Below are positions 47,223-59,852 of a DNA stretch of 64,000 nt, piece by piece. The notes below the pieces were generated by a model. The model was not told where the DNA came from, searched no databases, and worked only from the letters and a program-made list of their open reading frames with translations. Positions within the stretch are counted from its first letter, which is position 1, and each line of letters begins with the position of its first letter. This stretch comes from Struthidea cinerea (taxonomy: Eukaryota > Chordata > Aves > Passeriformes > Corcoracidae): contig VZTI01001695.1 in assembly GCA_013397865.1 (NCBI GenBank), forward strand, positions 194,379-258,378, written 5' to 3'. The translations under genes and the position numbers were made by a program.

Positions 47223-50200
47223 GCTGTAATGTTTGATATTTCTATGTAAATATTACAATTTCAGCTGCTCAGGGAGTGCTGCCTGCTCATTGTGTTGGGT
47301 CTCACTCCCTGTTGGAGCAAGCAGCATGCCTTTGCTGGAGGTTGGTATGAGCTGAGGACAGAGAATTTTCTCTACCGCTTTCCCTGCTTTCAGTGTAAGC
47401 AAATTTGAAAGGCATGTGCCTTGAGGTAGCCCCTGGCAGCACTGACAGTAACTGCTGAGGTTTGAGGAGAGGCATGCAGCTTTTCAGGATTCTTTCTCAG
47501 CTATGACTGAAGGATAGCAGGTACCTGCCCGGATTACTGTTCAACGGCTGAAAATCCCATGTTACCGAAAGTGAGATTTGTCCAAAACTAGTATTGAATT
47601 TTTAGGCACTTTATTTAAGTATACTTATTTTGGTCATTTTGCTAGTTCTACCCAGTACAGCTGACTGGTCCTCCAGTCATATTCTGCTTTGTCAGTCCCT
47701 GGAAAAAGCCATGTAAGTAGGGAAATGTTTTGGATTAAGAAACATAATCTGTCACTGGATTCGTGACTGGGAGATGCATTGCCATCTTTCATAGCAACAA
47801 TAGCCACTTTCTGGGTTCAGTTTTCTACAATATGATGAGGAGTTCTGATATGTTTTTAATTAATTTTTTGAAGACTGCAGGCATGAGGGCTTCTACTTCT
47901 ACATATTTAAATGACTGCGTGTCCTGGACTAAAAAACTCAAACAAACCAACAAAAAACCCCTCAAAGAACTCAACAGCAAGCAACTATAAATATAAATGC
48001 TAATCTCCAGGCTAGTCTGTGGTAATTGAGTCCAGTTAGTATTTCCATTAACTGTTACACTCTTCACCCCTACTTGGGTAATATACATGGAACCAAAATA
48101 GTTGTCTTTGCAAGGGAATATTTTAAATAAATCATTCCTAGACTGCTACTGACAATGATGAGCCAATATTTACCTATATAAAACACCTATGCCTATATTG
48201 ATTAGCATTCTTTGGAACCACTGTGACAGCAGAGGTAAGAACAGGAGCCAGCCTGGTTGTACCCTCAGCACTTCTGTTTTCAGCCAATTAAAAAACCTCT
48301 AACAAAGAAAAGGACCCACAAACAAGATTTTGCTTCAGCCTGGTGAGTGCAAATTGGTCAGCGTTCGCCTGGCAACGCTGCTGCAAGGGGAGATGGGCTG
48401 AGTGTAGTCTGCAGGATGCATCAAGTTTCTGGTGCACTCAGCTTCAGCATGGCCCTATGCCCAAGTGTATGCAGGGAGGAGAGCCAAGTGTGCGCTTGGA
48501 GAATGATGTAGGCTCATCCTGTCTGATGGCTAGGGATCAGTGAAATCCAGTTCCCATATGTCACCTCTTGATTTACTATGAAGCTACTGTGGAAAATTGT
48601 CAGCACAAAAAGCAGATTGCTTTCTTCTAATAGTTCGTGTGAATTTTATTCTCAATTCTTGGGATTCTTGACCAGCTGCTGCGACACAGTAGCTGCAGCA
48701 GTGCATGAAAGTATTGCCTGTAGAAGCAACTAGTGCAGCACAGTGTGGAAGATACCACTACTTACAGGATTGCGGGATTGACCACTGGATAACCATGAGA
48801 CAGAGCACTTGAGATATGACTTAGCAGCCTGTAATTTGTGTTCCAATTTGACCCCCAAGAAGGTTTTTTAAAACAAATGGATATGACTCCTTAATGAAAA
48901 ACTGTAGATAATGTAGTCCCTGTAATCTTTTGATCCTTCAGTCAAAACTCAAGGATTGGCTGAACTCCAATTTGTAATATAATCCTGATCCATTTTAGAA
49001 TGCAATTGGCCTGACTTTAAAATATATTCTGTTGGTAAGAGAGCAACGATACTGCCTTTTCCCAGTAAAATGAAATGTTGTTAAATGGAGTTACCCAGTT
49101 ACCCCATAGAAGCCAAATATACTGTACTCAAGGTTGTGCTTTATTAGCCAGCAAAATTCTTACTGATCCCAAAATGTGAAATATGCATACCTTTTTAAAT
49201 TCTAGAATGCATGAGCAGTGGATGTCAGACTATTAGACAAAAAACATTGCTGAGCTTGTTATATTTTCAAAAGCACAATCGTTTTAAGAAATAACTTTTT
49301 GATGGAAAAAGATTATGTATAAGCATAAAATACTTCATGCTTTCAGAGAGATAACTGGACAGTATATATGTAAGCAGATGAGGTAAGGCCTGTGAACACA
49401 CAGATTGGATTTTGTTCCATAAATATGTATTTAGCAGGTGTGCCATCCTACAAGCACAGCCTTATGCTCCATAAAGGAGAGCTGGAGAAGCACAGTGTAG
49501 TTAATCATCAATGCTTGTGTGGATCAGCATGAATATTCTTTAGAAAGATTGAAAATTCTATATTCAGCTTGAGATGTTACAGCTTTTCTACAATATGCCT
49601 TTTGAGTATAGCTAAGCACAGTTCTTCACATGCTTTGTGGGGAATTGTATTCTTTGTTGCATGTGAAATAGAGAATACCAGCCTCTTCTGCAACAAATAT
49701 GTTAAGTGGAGTGATTAATTTTTCTAGTGGAGTGGGAACTTAGTCTTACAACTTTTGAGTATGTAAAGGATCCAAATGCCATATAGGAGTGGATAATTAC
49801 CAAGAGACGCAGTTCATATGGGAAGAATAATATAAACTTTTTATCAAGGTTCTTACTGAGGAATTCTTATCATTCATCAACCAAATAGATTTGGTTTGTG
49901 CTGACAGCAACTGTATTTTTTTTCTTTCATCATTCTTGATGTTGCAATAAGTATTACAAATTTATAGGAAGCGCTATGTTGTCAGGTACACGTTTGAGAA
50001 GCTGCTGGGCATCAGCACATCCGAGAGTAAGGAATAAAATAAATGCATGTACCGTGCATGTGGAATTCAGATAAACAGTTTGAACCTCTTCCTACCTGAC
50101 TAGAAATAAAGGTTTTCAGATATTCACAGACAAATTGTGAAGAGAAGTACCTTTTTAACACAGATATCCTTTGAATGGTGTTATCTGTACCCTTTTATAT

Positions 50201-53200
50201 TATTTTAGTAGTCACTTCAGAGAAAGGCAATTTGAGTTCCTTTGCTTCCAAAACTTCTGTCTTTGAGATGGCATATTGTAATTCCCATGCATCTCATTAC
50301 CATAGTAGTTTAGTAGGTTCTTTGCACGCAGTTTAAAATCACTTATATTTTCTCTTTCTTAAGACTGGGCATATACATATCTCCTGCAACACCATGACTT
50401 ACGATGGAATTCTGTGAAAGATTGACCTGAAGTTTTATTCTTGAGTAATGAAAACAAACTTCTAGGATTTTCAAGATTACTTGATTTACTTCTAATACCT
50501 AACATGGTACTGAGTTGGATCAGATTGTGTTCAGATTTATATTATTTTATTACTTATCAGATTTATATTATTTACTACTGCATTGTAGTAATTCTATTGA
50601 AAGCACTGGAGTGTCAGCAAGGTCTGTCCTCTGGAACCACAGCTCTTGAGGCTTCTCTGCACTGTTGCCTCAAGAATTTTGCCTTTCTTTATTGTTTCCT
50701 ACTTGAAATGGGATGCGCTTAGTACAGAATTAATGATGACATTAAGGAGTGAGATGCTCTCGTATGAGGTGATGTGAGGCTTGCCAAATGCCTATTCAGA
50801 CTGCACTAATGCACAGTGGGCTGGTCAAAGTGGAAGCCTGCCAGTGACCTACTGGTGGTGTTCGTGCAGGGGAGCTGGTGCTGTCATTGCCTGGCCCCGT
50901 CCCCAGCCTCCGCACTCATCCCTGCTGGCTCCAGTGCTTGTGGCTGCAGGAAGGTGCCTCAGCCACCTTGGTGGCTGCAGCTCTGACCCTCTCCCCACGC
51001 TGCCTGGGAAGCCAAAGCACCTAAATAATACTGGCTTGTTTCACTACCCAGCTGCTTACTGTGAGTGTCCAAGAGAGATGCAGACAGAAAGGTGGACAAG
51101 GTGTGAGGACTGCTTTTATTTTGTAGGAGTGAGTGTCATCTTAAATACACGTTAAAGCATAGCTCAAGTAGTTTGCTAAATGGCAGCCCTGGGTCCGCAG
51201 CAATTAAAGTTACAAATGTGGGAGAAAGGGCAAAAGGAGCCATCATGTTTTCAGCTGGAAGGTATAATGCTGCTGACAGGACACCTAGCTTACCCTGCCA
51301 GTGTTCATGTTCCTGGTTTGCCGGTGGTGTTTAAACTATTCAGAAATGCTTACTTGAAAAGTGTGGTAATGAGATCTGACTGAAAAGTCCACAGTTCAGA
51401 CATGCACTTTTCTTTGACTAAAAGGGTAATTGACTTAGATTCTTATTGCTCAAGTTTGTTTATTCAGTATTGAGCCACTGACATCGAAGGACCGTGTTTT
51501 AAGTTATGGCATTGCTATTAATTAAAAAGCATAGTAAAAATACTCATGCAGGGCTATAAACTACAACAGCAAGGAGCATTGTGTAAATAAATACTTTGAA
51601 CTGTCAAAACTTAGTTGCACTGCACTTATTCTAAGCACTGAAAATGAAAGCCTTCAGAATCTCTGAACTGTTTGAAGGAGTAAAAGCAGAAACAAAAGTC
51701 TCGACAGTTTTGTAAAATCTTTTCTTGTGGGAAGAAAGACTTCTTGATAAGATCTACAATGAAGTCCTGCCCAAATGTGGTCATGGAAGAGTGCAGGAAC
51801 ACAGTGATTTTCACGAGAGCCGAAATGTTAGCAGCAGCCATATTTCAATGGGGACAGCTACATCCTTCCCACGTTCAGCACATGACTCCGTAACCCTTGT
51901 CTTAAACAGCTGTATCATGTTTTTGTGAGCTAGAAACCACCAGCTGTGGAGGGGCTCTGCTTTACACAGCAGTGTAAGAAAATTGCTTGGTATGGCACAA
52001 AGAAGCTTTGCCAAGACCAGTGCTGCTTTCCTGGTGCAACTATGGCTGCAGTCAGGGGTCTGTCTCCCAGGCTGCGTCAAGGAGGAATCTGCCTCCTCCT
52101 CCCCATCTTGCAGAACTAGGCCTGCAGGAGCCTGTAGATCAAACAGGAAATGAAAGACGGACATTTATTTTTTTACACTCCAGTAACTACCTGATGAACA
52201 AGTCACCAAGTGCTGACATACTAAGGATTTTCTAACATGACTAATTTACTGAAAGATATCAGTCTTTTTATCTGCAATTACTCTGCAAGAGTCACAGAGT
52301 GAAATCTCTGTTGTGCTATAGAGAAGTGACATAATACGGTCAAAATCTGAAACTTGTAACTGGGATGGTACGTTGTGGTGGCTCTGTCAACACTTAATTT
52401 TAGGCAAGAATTTGTCCCTTTTTTTCCTTATTTTATCTTAATTGTACTTATTTTTGGCCAGACTAAAGGACTACTACCCCAAAATATCTCTCTGCTCACT
52501 TACCAAAGGTCAATCCAAAACTCCCAGCCATGGAGACAAACCACAGGAGTTTAAGATGCAGAATAACTTTCTAGAAACAATTAGAAGGGACCCTAGACAG
52601 TGTACTTTGGAGCACAGTAGAAAGCCAGTCATTTCACACCGCTTCCCTGACCCTCTCCCCAAAAGCATCAAAGGGAGAAAGGTACAAATGGCACCCAAAT
52701 AAAAGGGCGGAATAACTAAATCTCTCATTCAAGTCCAGGTCACTGACATTTTATTTTGTTCATTAAAAAAAAAAAGTCCTTTTGGCATATGGTGAAAAGA
52801 GTCCATCAATCTTACTTACTGTGCGGGAAGGAAGGAAATTCTTAGAGGAGGAGACAGAAATTAAAAGGACAGGGGGGCCATCTCAGACTTAAATTTTCCT
52901 GGACAGTGGAGAATGTGTGGGCTGCTCCTAGGGGAATCCCTTCCCCAGGCAGCATCTGCTGCTCTTTCTGATACTTTTGAGCGCTGGGAGGATTATTCCC
53001 AGTGGGATTGTGACCTTACTCCATGGGTCATGCAAAGAGCAGGGTTCCTTCCTCATCATACACAGCCACACATAGGGGATCCTGAGGAGGACAGGCTGAA
53101 GGCAGGCTCAGGGGAAGAGAGAGGTGACAGAGGGGCTGTATCCAGACTGATCCCCATGCCCTACACTCTATCATCCTACACTCCTCCTGGGGCTGCCTGA

Positions 53201-56200
53201 AGCATGGAGTATCTCCTGTTTAGGGATCTCCTCACCACAGAAATGTACCAAGGGAAGGCTGTGGGGCTGAAATCGGATTTTAGACAGACCCTGGAGTGGA
53301 CCCCTACAATTGCTCACAGGTCTACTGCTGACAGTGCAGCCCAGCACAACAGATCCCTTGTAAAACATTAGTCCTTGGTCCTAAATCCTATTATCCCTTT
53401 CCCTGTATTTTCACCTTCTTCATGCTGCTGTCTGATCTGGGCTCTTTCTCCTCCAGCCTGAAGCTTCCCCTCATATTGTCGTCATGGCAGAGCTGAGAGC
53501 TGGGAGGAGAGGGGTTTTACAGCACAGTGACATTATCCCAGCCATTCTCCATGCTCCTGGAGCTGTGTGTATTAGGATAAATAGGTAAGTGCAGGCTCCT
53601 TGCTTTGATGCTCCCTAAGCCTACTGCAGCACCTGGACCTTGTGTTATTCTGAGAGATGAAGTTTCCTTGGGATCCCAGCTGGTCATGTAAGGCAAAAGC
53701 CACAGAGAACTTTCTGGCAGACCCATGTTGTTCGCACAGGTTTCTACTGAGTGCTAAACTCTGCCAGTGCACGAGAGAAGCCTGCTGGGAGAGTGTGCTT
53801 TGCTGTCTGCTCCAAATGGCAAAAGGCTGCCTTGGCTGGGGATGGCCGTGTGTGCTATGCTGAGCACAGGGCAGTCACGTTGCCTACGGGCACCTAATTT
53901 AGGAATGTAGCTGTGCTTGGTTCCCTGTATGGGCTATGGAAAGAAAAATACTTATTTGGAGATAGATGCAGGACAGCAGCTGAACTGCTCTTCCATTCAG
54001 CACAACGAAAATGAGACACTAAAAGCTCTAAGCAAATAATTGTTATAAAAGGTCTACACAACATTATCTGGTCTGGTAAAAGACTACATTTGCTCTCTTG
54101 TACACACAGCTGTAAGGTCTGTGTTGCTTTACAACTACTTCAGTCTGTTTAGGATCTTCTAGCAGACTGTGGCATATGGAATGGAAAATTAAAACTTTTG
54201 ATTTATGTGTTGCTGCTTTGCTACTTTTGGCCACAGTAGAATACTTACAAATGTGAGATGACAACAAATATTCAGTTGTACGAGTAACTGAGATGGTTGC
54301 ATCTGGGAGCAGAGGGAACAGATAATTCATCACTCTAATAGTGTCTGTGTGCTGGAAGAGGCTCTGTGGTTTTGTAGAAGAGAAGTAAATAGAGAAGTGT
54401 TCCCAGCCCCCCAAGCTGCAAAGACCAGACAAAAACTGAGCTGCTGCAAAACAAGTTTACATGAGCATTGCCAGCATGATGGACACACTAGGAGTTAGCA
54501 AAACAGCAAGTGCAGTAAGAACAGACAAATGCTGTGCATGAAAAATCTTGTTAATACACACGTCCAATTACCTAAACTTTCTGGGGGGCTAGTTTTTCAA
54601 CATTTTCTTTTTTTGAAAAGTTTTAGCTAATGTTCTAAGTTTTGAAAATCTGTGTGGTATCTGTATTATTTTGGGACTTGTCCAAAAATGTCAATGATCA
54701 CTCTTGATGATCAACTTTGGGGGGGGAAAAAAAAAAAAGCAGAGCAAGGCTTTCATGGTTTTTAACTTCAGAAGAGACTATTAAAATCATCACTTACTCT
54801 AATCTCTTTTACAGAAGAAGATTAGAGAACCTTATCTGTTAATTCTGTATAATACCTTTACCTCCCATTTAAATGGCATCTTTCTGAGAAGCCATGTAGG
54901 CTGTAGGATTAAAATATCTCTCTTTAGCTGGTGCTTGATTTTGTTTCAGAAATACCTATTATCTATAGATAGTATGATTCTTCTCATGTGCTTGCAGACA
55001 ATGACACAACTGAAAACCTCTGGCTACAGTTTTCCTCTCCCTGAATTTTGCAATTCCATTCTTTAATGTATTCTTGCTGAATTGTGCTCTGATACAAAGG
55101 CAAGACCAGGGAAAACACGTAGAGGCATTTCTTCCTAGCTTTCTCAGTCATCAGAATCTGTTCAGGGTCTCTCTGAGACCTCTGAATAATATTTATAGAG
55201 ACACAAGAGGAGAAACTCTTAGACTCATAAAGTTATATGGAGGCTTCACTTAAGTTTACTGAGAGGCAAAACTTAATATGCTAAAGTTAGCTTTTGAGAA
55301 CTTAAGCAATGAGATTTTTCCTTAAGAATTTAGATTTGCAGGGGCTTCCCACTATGCAATTATTCATCAGTAGCTGGAAAGTCAAAGACAGGGCATAAAA
55401 TCCAAACAAATCTAAAGTTCTGTCTTGGTGAGTGTATGGCCGTAATTGTGTTGTCTTTAACAAATTTTGAAAACTAGGCATCTTTACTGTTCAAGTCTGT
55501 CTCTACAGTACTATATATTTAAACTGGCTAACGGTAAATCAAACACAGAGCCCTCACTTTGGCCAGTTATTAGCAAAAAAAAATCTTGTAAAAATCAAAA
55601 CATGATAGGCTAAAAGTGCTGAATATTCTGCCTGGGAAGCTTGGCATTCCTCTTCTCATACAGCCCTTCAAGTTCAGGAAAATTACTCTGAAGGCTACCT
55701 AGACTGGATTTAATATCAAAGCTGGATATATAGCCAGCCACCTTCTCAATTTAAGAGAAACATGGTTTTTGCTTCAGTATGTGACAAGTTACTATTTCTA
55801 ATCAAAATGATATCTAGTATAATTTTGAAACCAGTCACCAAAAATACCTGTTCAACTAGATGAAATTCTTACTATAAATGGAGTATAACAATCAGTTTTT
55901 CAGCATGTGGTGATACATACATGTGTACTGCTGACAATTCAGAAACAAACTAAAGGTGATCAAAGCTACCAATCAATGATCTTTGCAGGTAGAATTTAAT
56001 CTTGGATAATGAATAAGTATTTATATTGAGTGGGAGAGCAAAACAGGAAATCTGAAACAGCAATGGGTATAAATATACTAAAGATATGTAAGGAAAAATA
56101 TTACATGGTTATATGAAGATTCAGAGTGTCAACCCTAGAAAGTACATTTTGAAAATGGAAAGGAACAATTTGATAGTCCCTTTACCTAGATAGAATCACT

Positions 56201-59200
56201 GATATATGGGGCTATTAATAAGTCCAAATAGGAAAGAAACAGGACAGTCAAACATCTTAATCACAACCGTCATTTAAATAGGCCCAGACAGTAATTTCCT
56301 TCAGGCTGTTAATTGCATATCCACCTGATTTCCAGTTTTGAAATTAGGTCTTTGTGTTCTTGTTAAACTGGTTATTTAAATACTGAATAATATTACTGAT
56401 GGAAGTAAGTCTGCTTTGCATGGAAAGGTTTCTTTTAAGTGGACTAAATTTTCTCCCATTAAAGTAAAAGAGTACATCTCCTTAGAGATGAAGATTTTCT
56501 CTGTCAGTCTTCATACATTCTCAGGCTAGAAAGAAAAACTGTTGTCATTTACTTAATTGCAGGGAGCTCTTAAAAAGAAAGGATCTCTCTTTCCTGCAGC
56601 TTGTTTTCAGGGAGCTGCTTTGGCTCAGGTGACTGTGAAGGGCAGCATAGAACTAAAGTTATTTTTTTACATGGCTTAAATTTTATCAAAAATTCAAGTG
56701 TTTGTGTAGGCATCACTGTCACACAGGATGTACCTATCTGGGTTCCAGCATCTTTGTAAAACTTGTCAGAAGTCTAGATAGCATTATTGTTTTTATTGTG
56801 ATTCTTTTAAGTGTGTCTTTCTGTTATAGGGTCAATGTGAAATAACATATTTTCTTTTACCAAAAGTCAGCAAATTGCATGTGAATATGAGAAGACAAAT
56901 GCTACTTGAGACAAACACAGAAGTAGTCGCGGATAAGGAGATAGTTTAGGAGATGATAATTTTCCAGGTCTGGATTTCTTAAAATTTTAAAGAAACTTGT
57001 CATCTGCCATCTTCTCTACAATATTTGTATACTCCAAGATGTTTACTGCATTCCTTTCCTCTTGGAAGTTTTAGTTTAAAAACATAGATACAGCATGAGA
57101 GGTTAACTGTTTCAGTATCTATATTGTTTAGAAAAATAGTGTCAAGTTACACTTGTTCATGTCACTGGCTGTCCTTAGCGTAACACTGTTTCAAGATAGT
57201 GTTGAAATTTTTGTACTAAAAATATCCACTATAGCTGACAACTAAAAGCAATCAAACCTATAAGGTTCCTTTATGTAACACTGAAAGGGAAAGAAAACAG
57301 CAGACCAAGAAGGAAACATTCCATCAGTTGCAGAGCAGACTTTTAGATTTCAGCTCCTCCGTTTTATGTCTACTGCCATCCCTAAATACATGTATGAGTG
57401 TCTGGAGAAGATTGCCAGTAAGGAGGCACACAAATATACAAGCCTTCTGGTCACCTAAAGGAAATTTTATAGCTCTGTACTTAGCCAGAGCTCTCTCTGG
57501 GTGGAGGAGGGCCAGAGTACAAGTTGGAGCTACATTTCAGCTGTAATTTTTGATCTGTGGCTGGGACTATGTAAACTCCAATGTCTTAAAATTCATATTA
57601 AAGAAAAATGGGAAATTCATGGGGGTAGGAAACAAACAGAATGTATTTGTTGAGCAGAAGCCAGCATGTACAGTATAATGGTCTTTGAGATGAAATAGTA
57701 ACCATCTGTACAATGAAACTCATCCTGCAAGCAAAATATGTGTTCAGATGTAAGCTTCTGTGATTTCCTCACCCTTTGAAATTATCGAACCTTCTTTTAT
57801 GCACTTTTATCTTTCCCACTGTTTTGGCGTCTCTCTGGCCCTACTTCTCCTCCTCTGGCCCGTGGTGTACAGCTCCATGGTCAAACGAGTCACAGTTTCA
57901 CACTTTCCTGCTGTCAAATACCTTTTGCTTCAAAAACTACTTCAAGCATCAGGCTCTACTGTTGCTTCCTATGATGCACACACTAAGAACAATCATTAGA
58001 GTTTGTTAGGGCAAGGAACTTCCTCCTGGCTTGCTCGTTAAGCATTACATAATTACATCACCTATATAAACTGTTTTATAAGTTGATCTTTGATCAAATA
58101 GGACTACAATTTTCTTAATTAATAAAATACTTTGTTATTTGAAAATTTAAGAGATTAGTGTTATTTTCAAATATTTTGATGTCCTTGTCTCACATCTGAT
58201 CCTGTGACATGAATTTTCCAGGAGGCAGGGACTGATGCACAAGGAAAAATTTCTCACTCCAAGTGTATGGCACACTCAATCCCTTAAATAAAAGTTTGTA
58301 TTTAAAAAGTGTCAAAACCATTCAGAGTAATTTCATGTGCTATTTGACCCATGGAGAGAGGAGGAGAGTTAGTTCTCTCAAATGAGCTGAATATAACAAA
58401 TATTAGTCAGAAGCTTATGGCTTCTCTCAGAGATGCTTGGAGGCTAGTGTTGAGGGGAAACAAAAAATAGGAGAGGTTACGCAGAACTTGCAAGGCAGCA
58501 ATCGACTGTTCCAGACAAGAGCATTTTCCTAGGATCAGGCCTTGGTGCATTAGATTCTGTAACACAATCTACTGTTATTAAATATGACCGTCTGAGAATA
58601 CTGATATGTTGCTTTCAATTGGCATTGATGCATAAGAACTTAAACACAAGGCATAGACATGAACTGATTTCTTACAATGTTTTCTTAATTGTGGTTTGTT
58701 GTTACAACAAACACATTGGTGGTTTGCTGTCTTAAATATTGTTGACATTTTTATCTCTCTGGCAGCCCAAGGAATGAGAGAACATGATGGCTGACACCAA
58801 GAGGATTTGCTGTTTATACTCCAGCCAATGGATATACTCTAGAAACTGTAAGCTGAACAGCAAATTGTAACTCACTATAAAATCTGTAGTGCAAACTCAT
58901 GGAACGCAAGCCTCTTTTTTTTGTGTGTGTGGTTTTCTTAAAAGTTTTTGTTTGTCTTTCTGCAAAACAGTATAATAGACGGTGTGATGGTCTTTCTGTG
59001 CTCTAAGGAAAAGCAAAGATAGAATTAACAGCAGAAGGGGGTAAGATGACAGTTCATTGGCCGAGATGAACCGCTTGCTCCAGACGAAATAATAGTCAGA
59101 GTGTAAGGGTTGCTATCTTATCATAGGGTGCACATATCTCACTGGAACATTTCAGGAGTCATCCGTTAGATCAGAACTATGCCATAATGCTTTTACAGCC

Positions 59201-59479
59201 TGATCTTGCTTGGAACTTTTGCTCCCCACTCAAAATGCCTGTGGTGCTGTACAGATCTAGGAGATTGGTACTTTTCTGATATATTTTCCTGGATGTTGCA
59301 CCAGTGTCTTTCTTATAATGAGCAAAACATTCACCTCTCACTCCCCTACTTAAAGTCTATAATTTCTTTCTTCTAAAGCACTGTTAGGTAAATGGGAGAT
59401 ATGTAGCTAGCCAGGGCTGAATTGCTACTCATGGTGATATCAAGAAACATCAGATAGTGATGGACACTGGACAGTGAGT
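47223..59479. other. Intergenic, 12.3 kb
   Basis: No gene is supported. Two moderately GC-rich blocks (about 50,780-51,080 and 52,860-53,870) carry short open frames up to 124 codons with no recognisable protein. An A/C stretch lies near 47935-47960 and an A run near 54725-54740. The remainder is AT-rich single-copy-looking sequence. Confidence 0.7.
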
Positions 59480-59846
59480 TGTCGCTGTTACGTCCGAGAC
59501 GCATAAAGAAAACGACATAGAGTTCAGGCTTATGAACAAGTGGAAGTGCTTTAATAATTTTCTAACTACTTCTATAGGATAGATCACAAAAGTGTGTTGA
59601 GTGGCAATAGGTAATTGGTTCCTCGGCCATCCACCCCTTGAGGGGATTGGCCAAGTTCTAAGATACCTATTCCAAAATATTTTCAAAGTCGAAGCCATAA
59701 CAATCTTGCAAAACAGCCTGCAGGTGCAAGAAGTTTATGAAACTGTGACCTTGTTTAAAATAGTTTGCATGGGTAAGACAGTCTTCTCACAGAATATTGA
59801 GAAACGGCTGAAGAATTTCTCTGCTTCTAGCTTTTTAGCACCTACA
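59480..59846 (-). mobile_element. Solo LTR of an endogenous retrovirus (copy 2), 367 bp
   Basis: Starts TGTCGCTG, ends CACCTACA and is flanked by a perfect 6 bp direct repeat, GTGAGT at 59474-59479 and 59847-59852. It has the same length, orientation and sequence, apart from scattered substitutions, as 16082-16448. Different target duplications show two independent integrations. On the minus strand its TATA-like region is altered (TCCTATAGAAG instead of CCTATAAAAG). No internal retroviral sequence is present. Confidence 0.92.
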
Positions 59847-59852
59847 GTGAGT

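Noticed and set aside
52913..53200. A 95-codon + strand open frame in intergenic DNA.
   Set aside because: No known domain, no poly(A) or promoter evidence; kept only as part of the GC-rich block finding.
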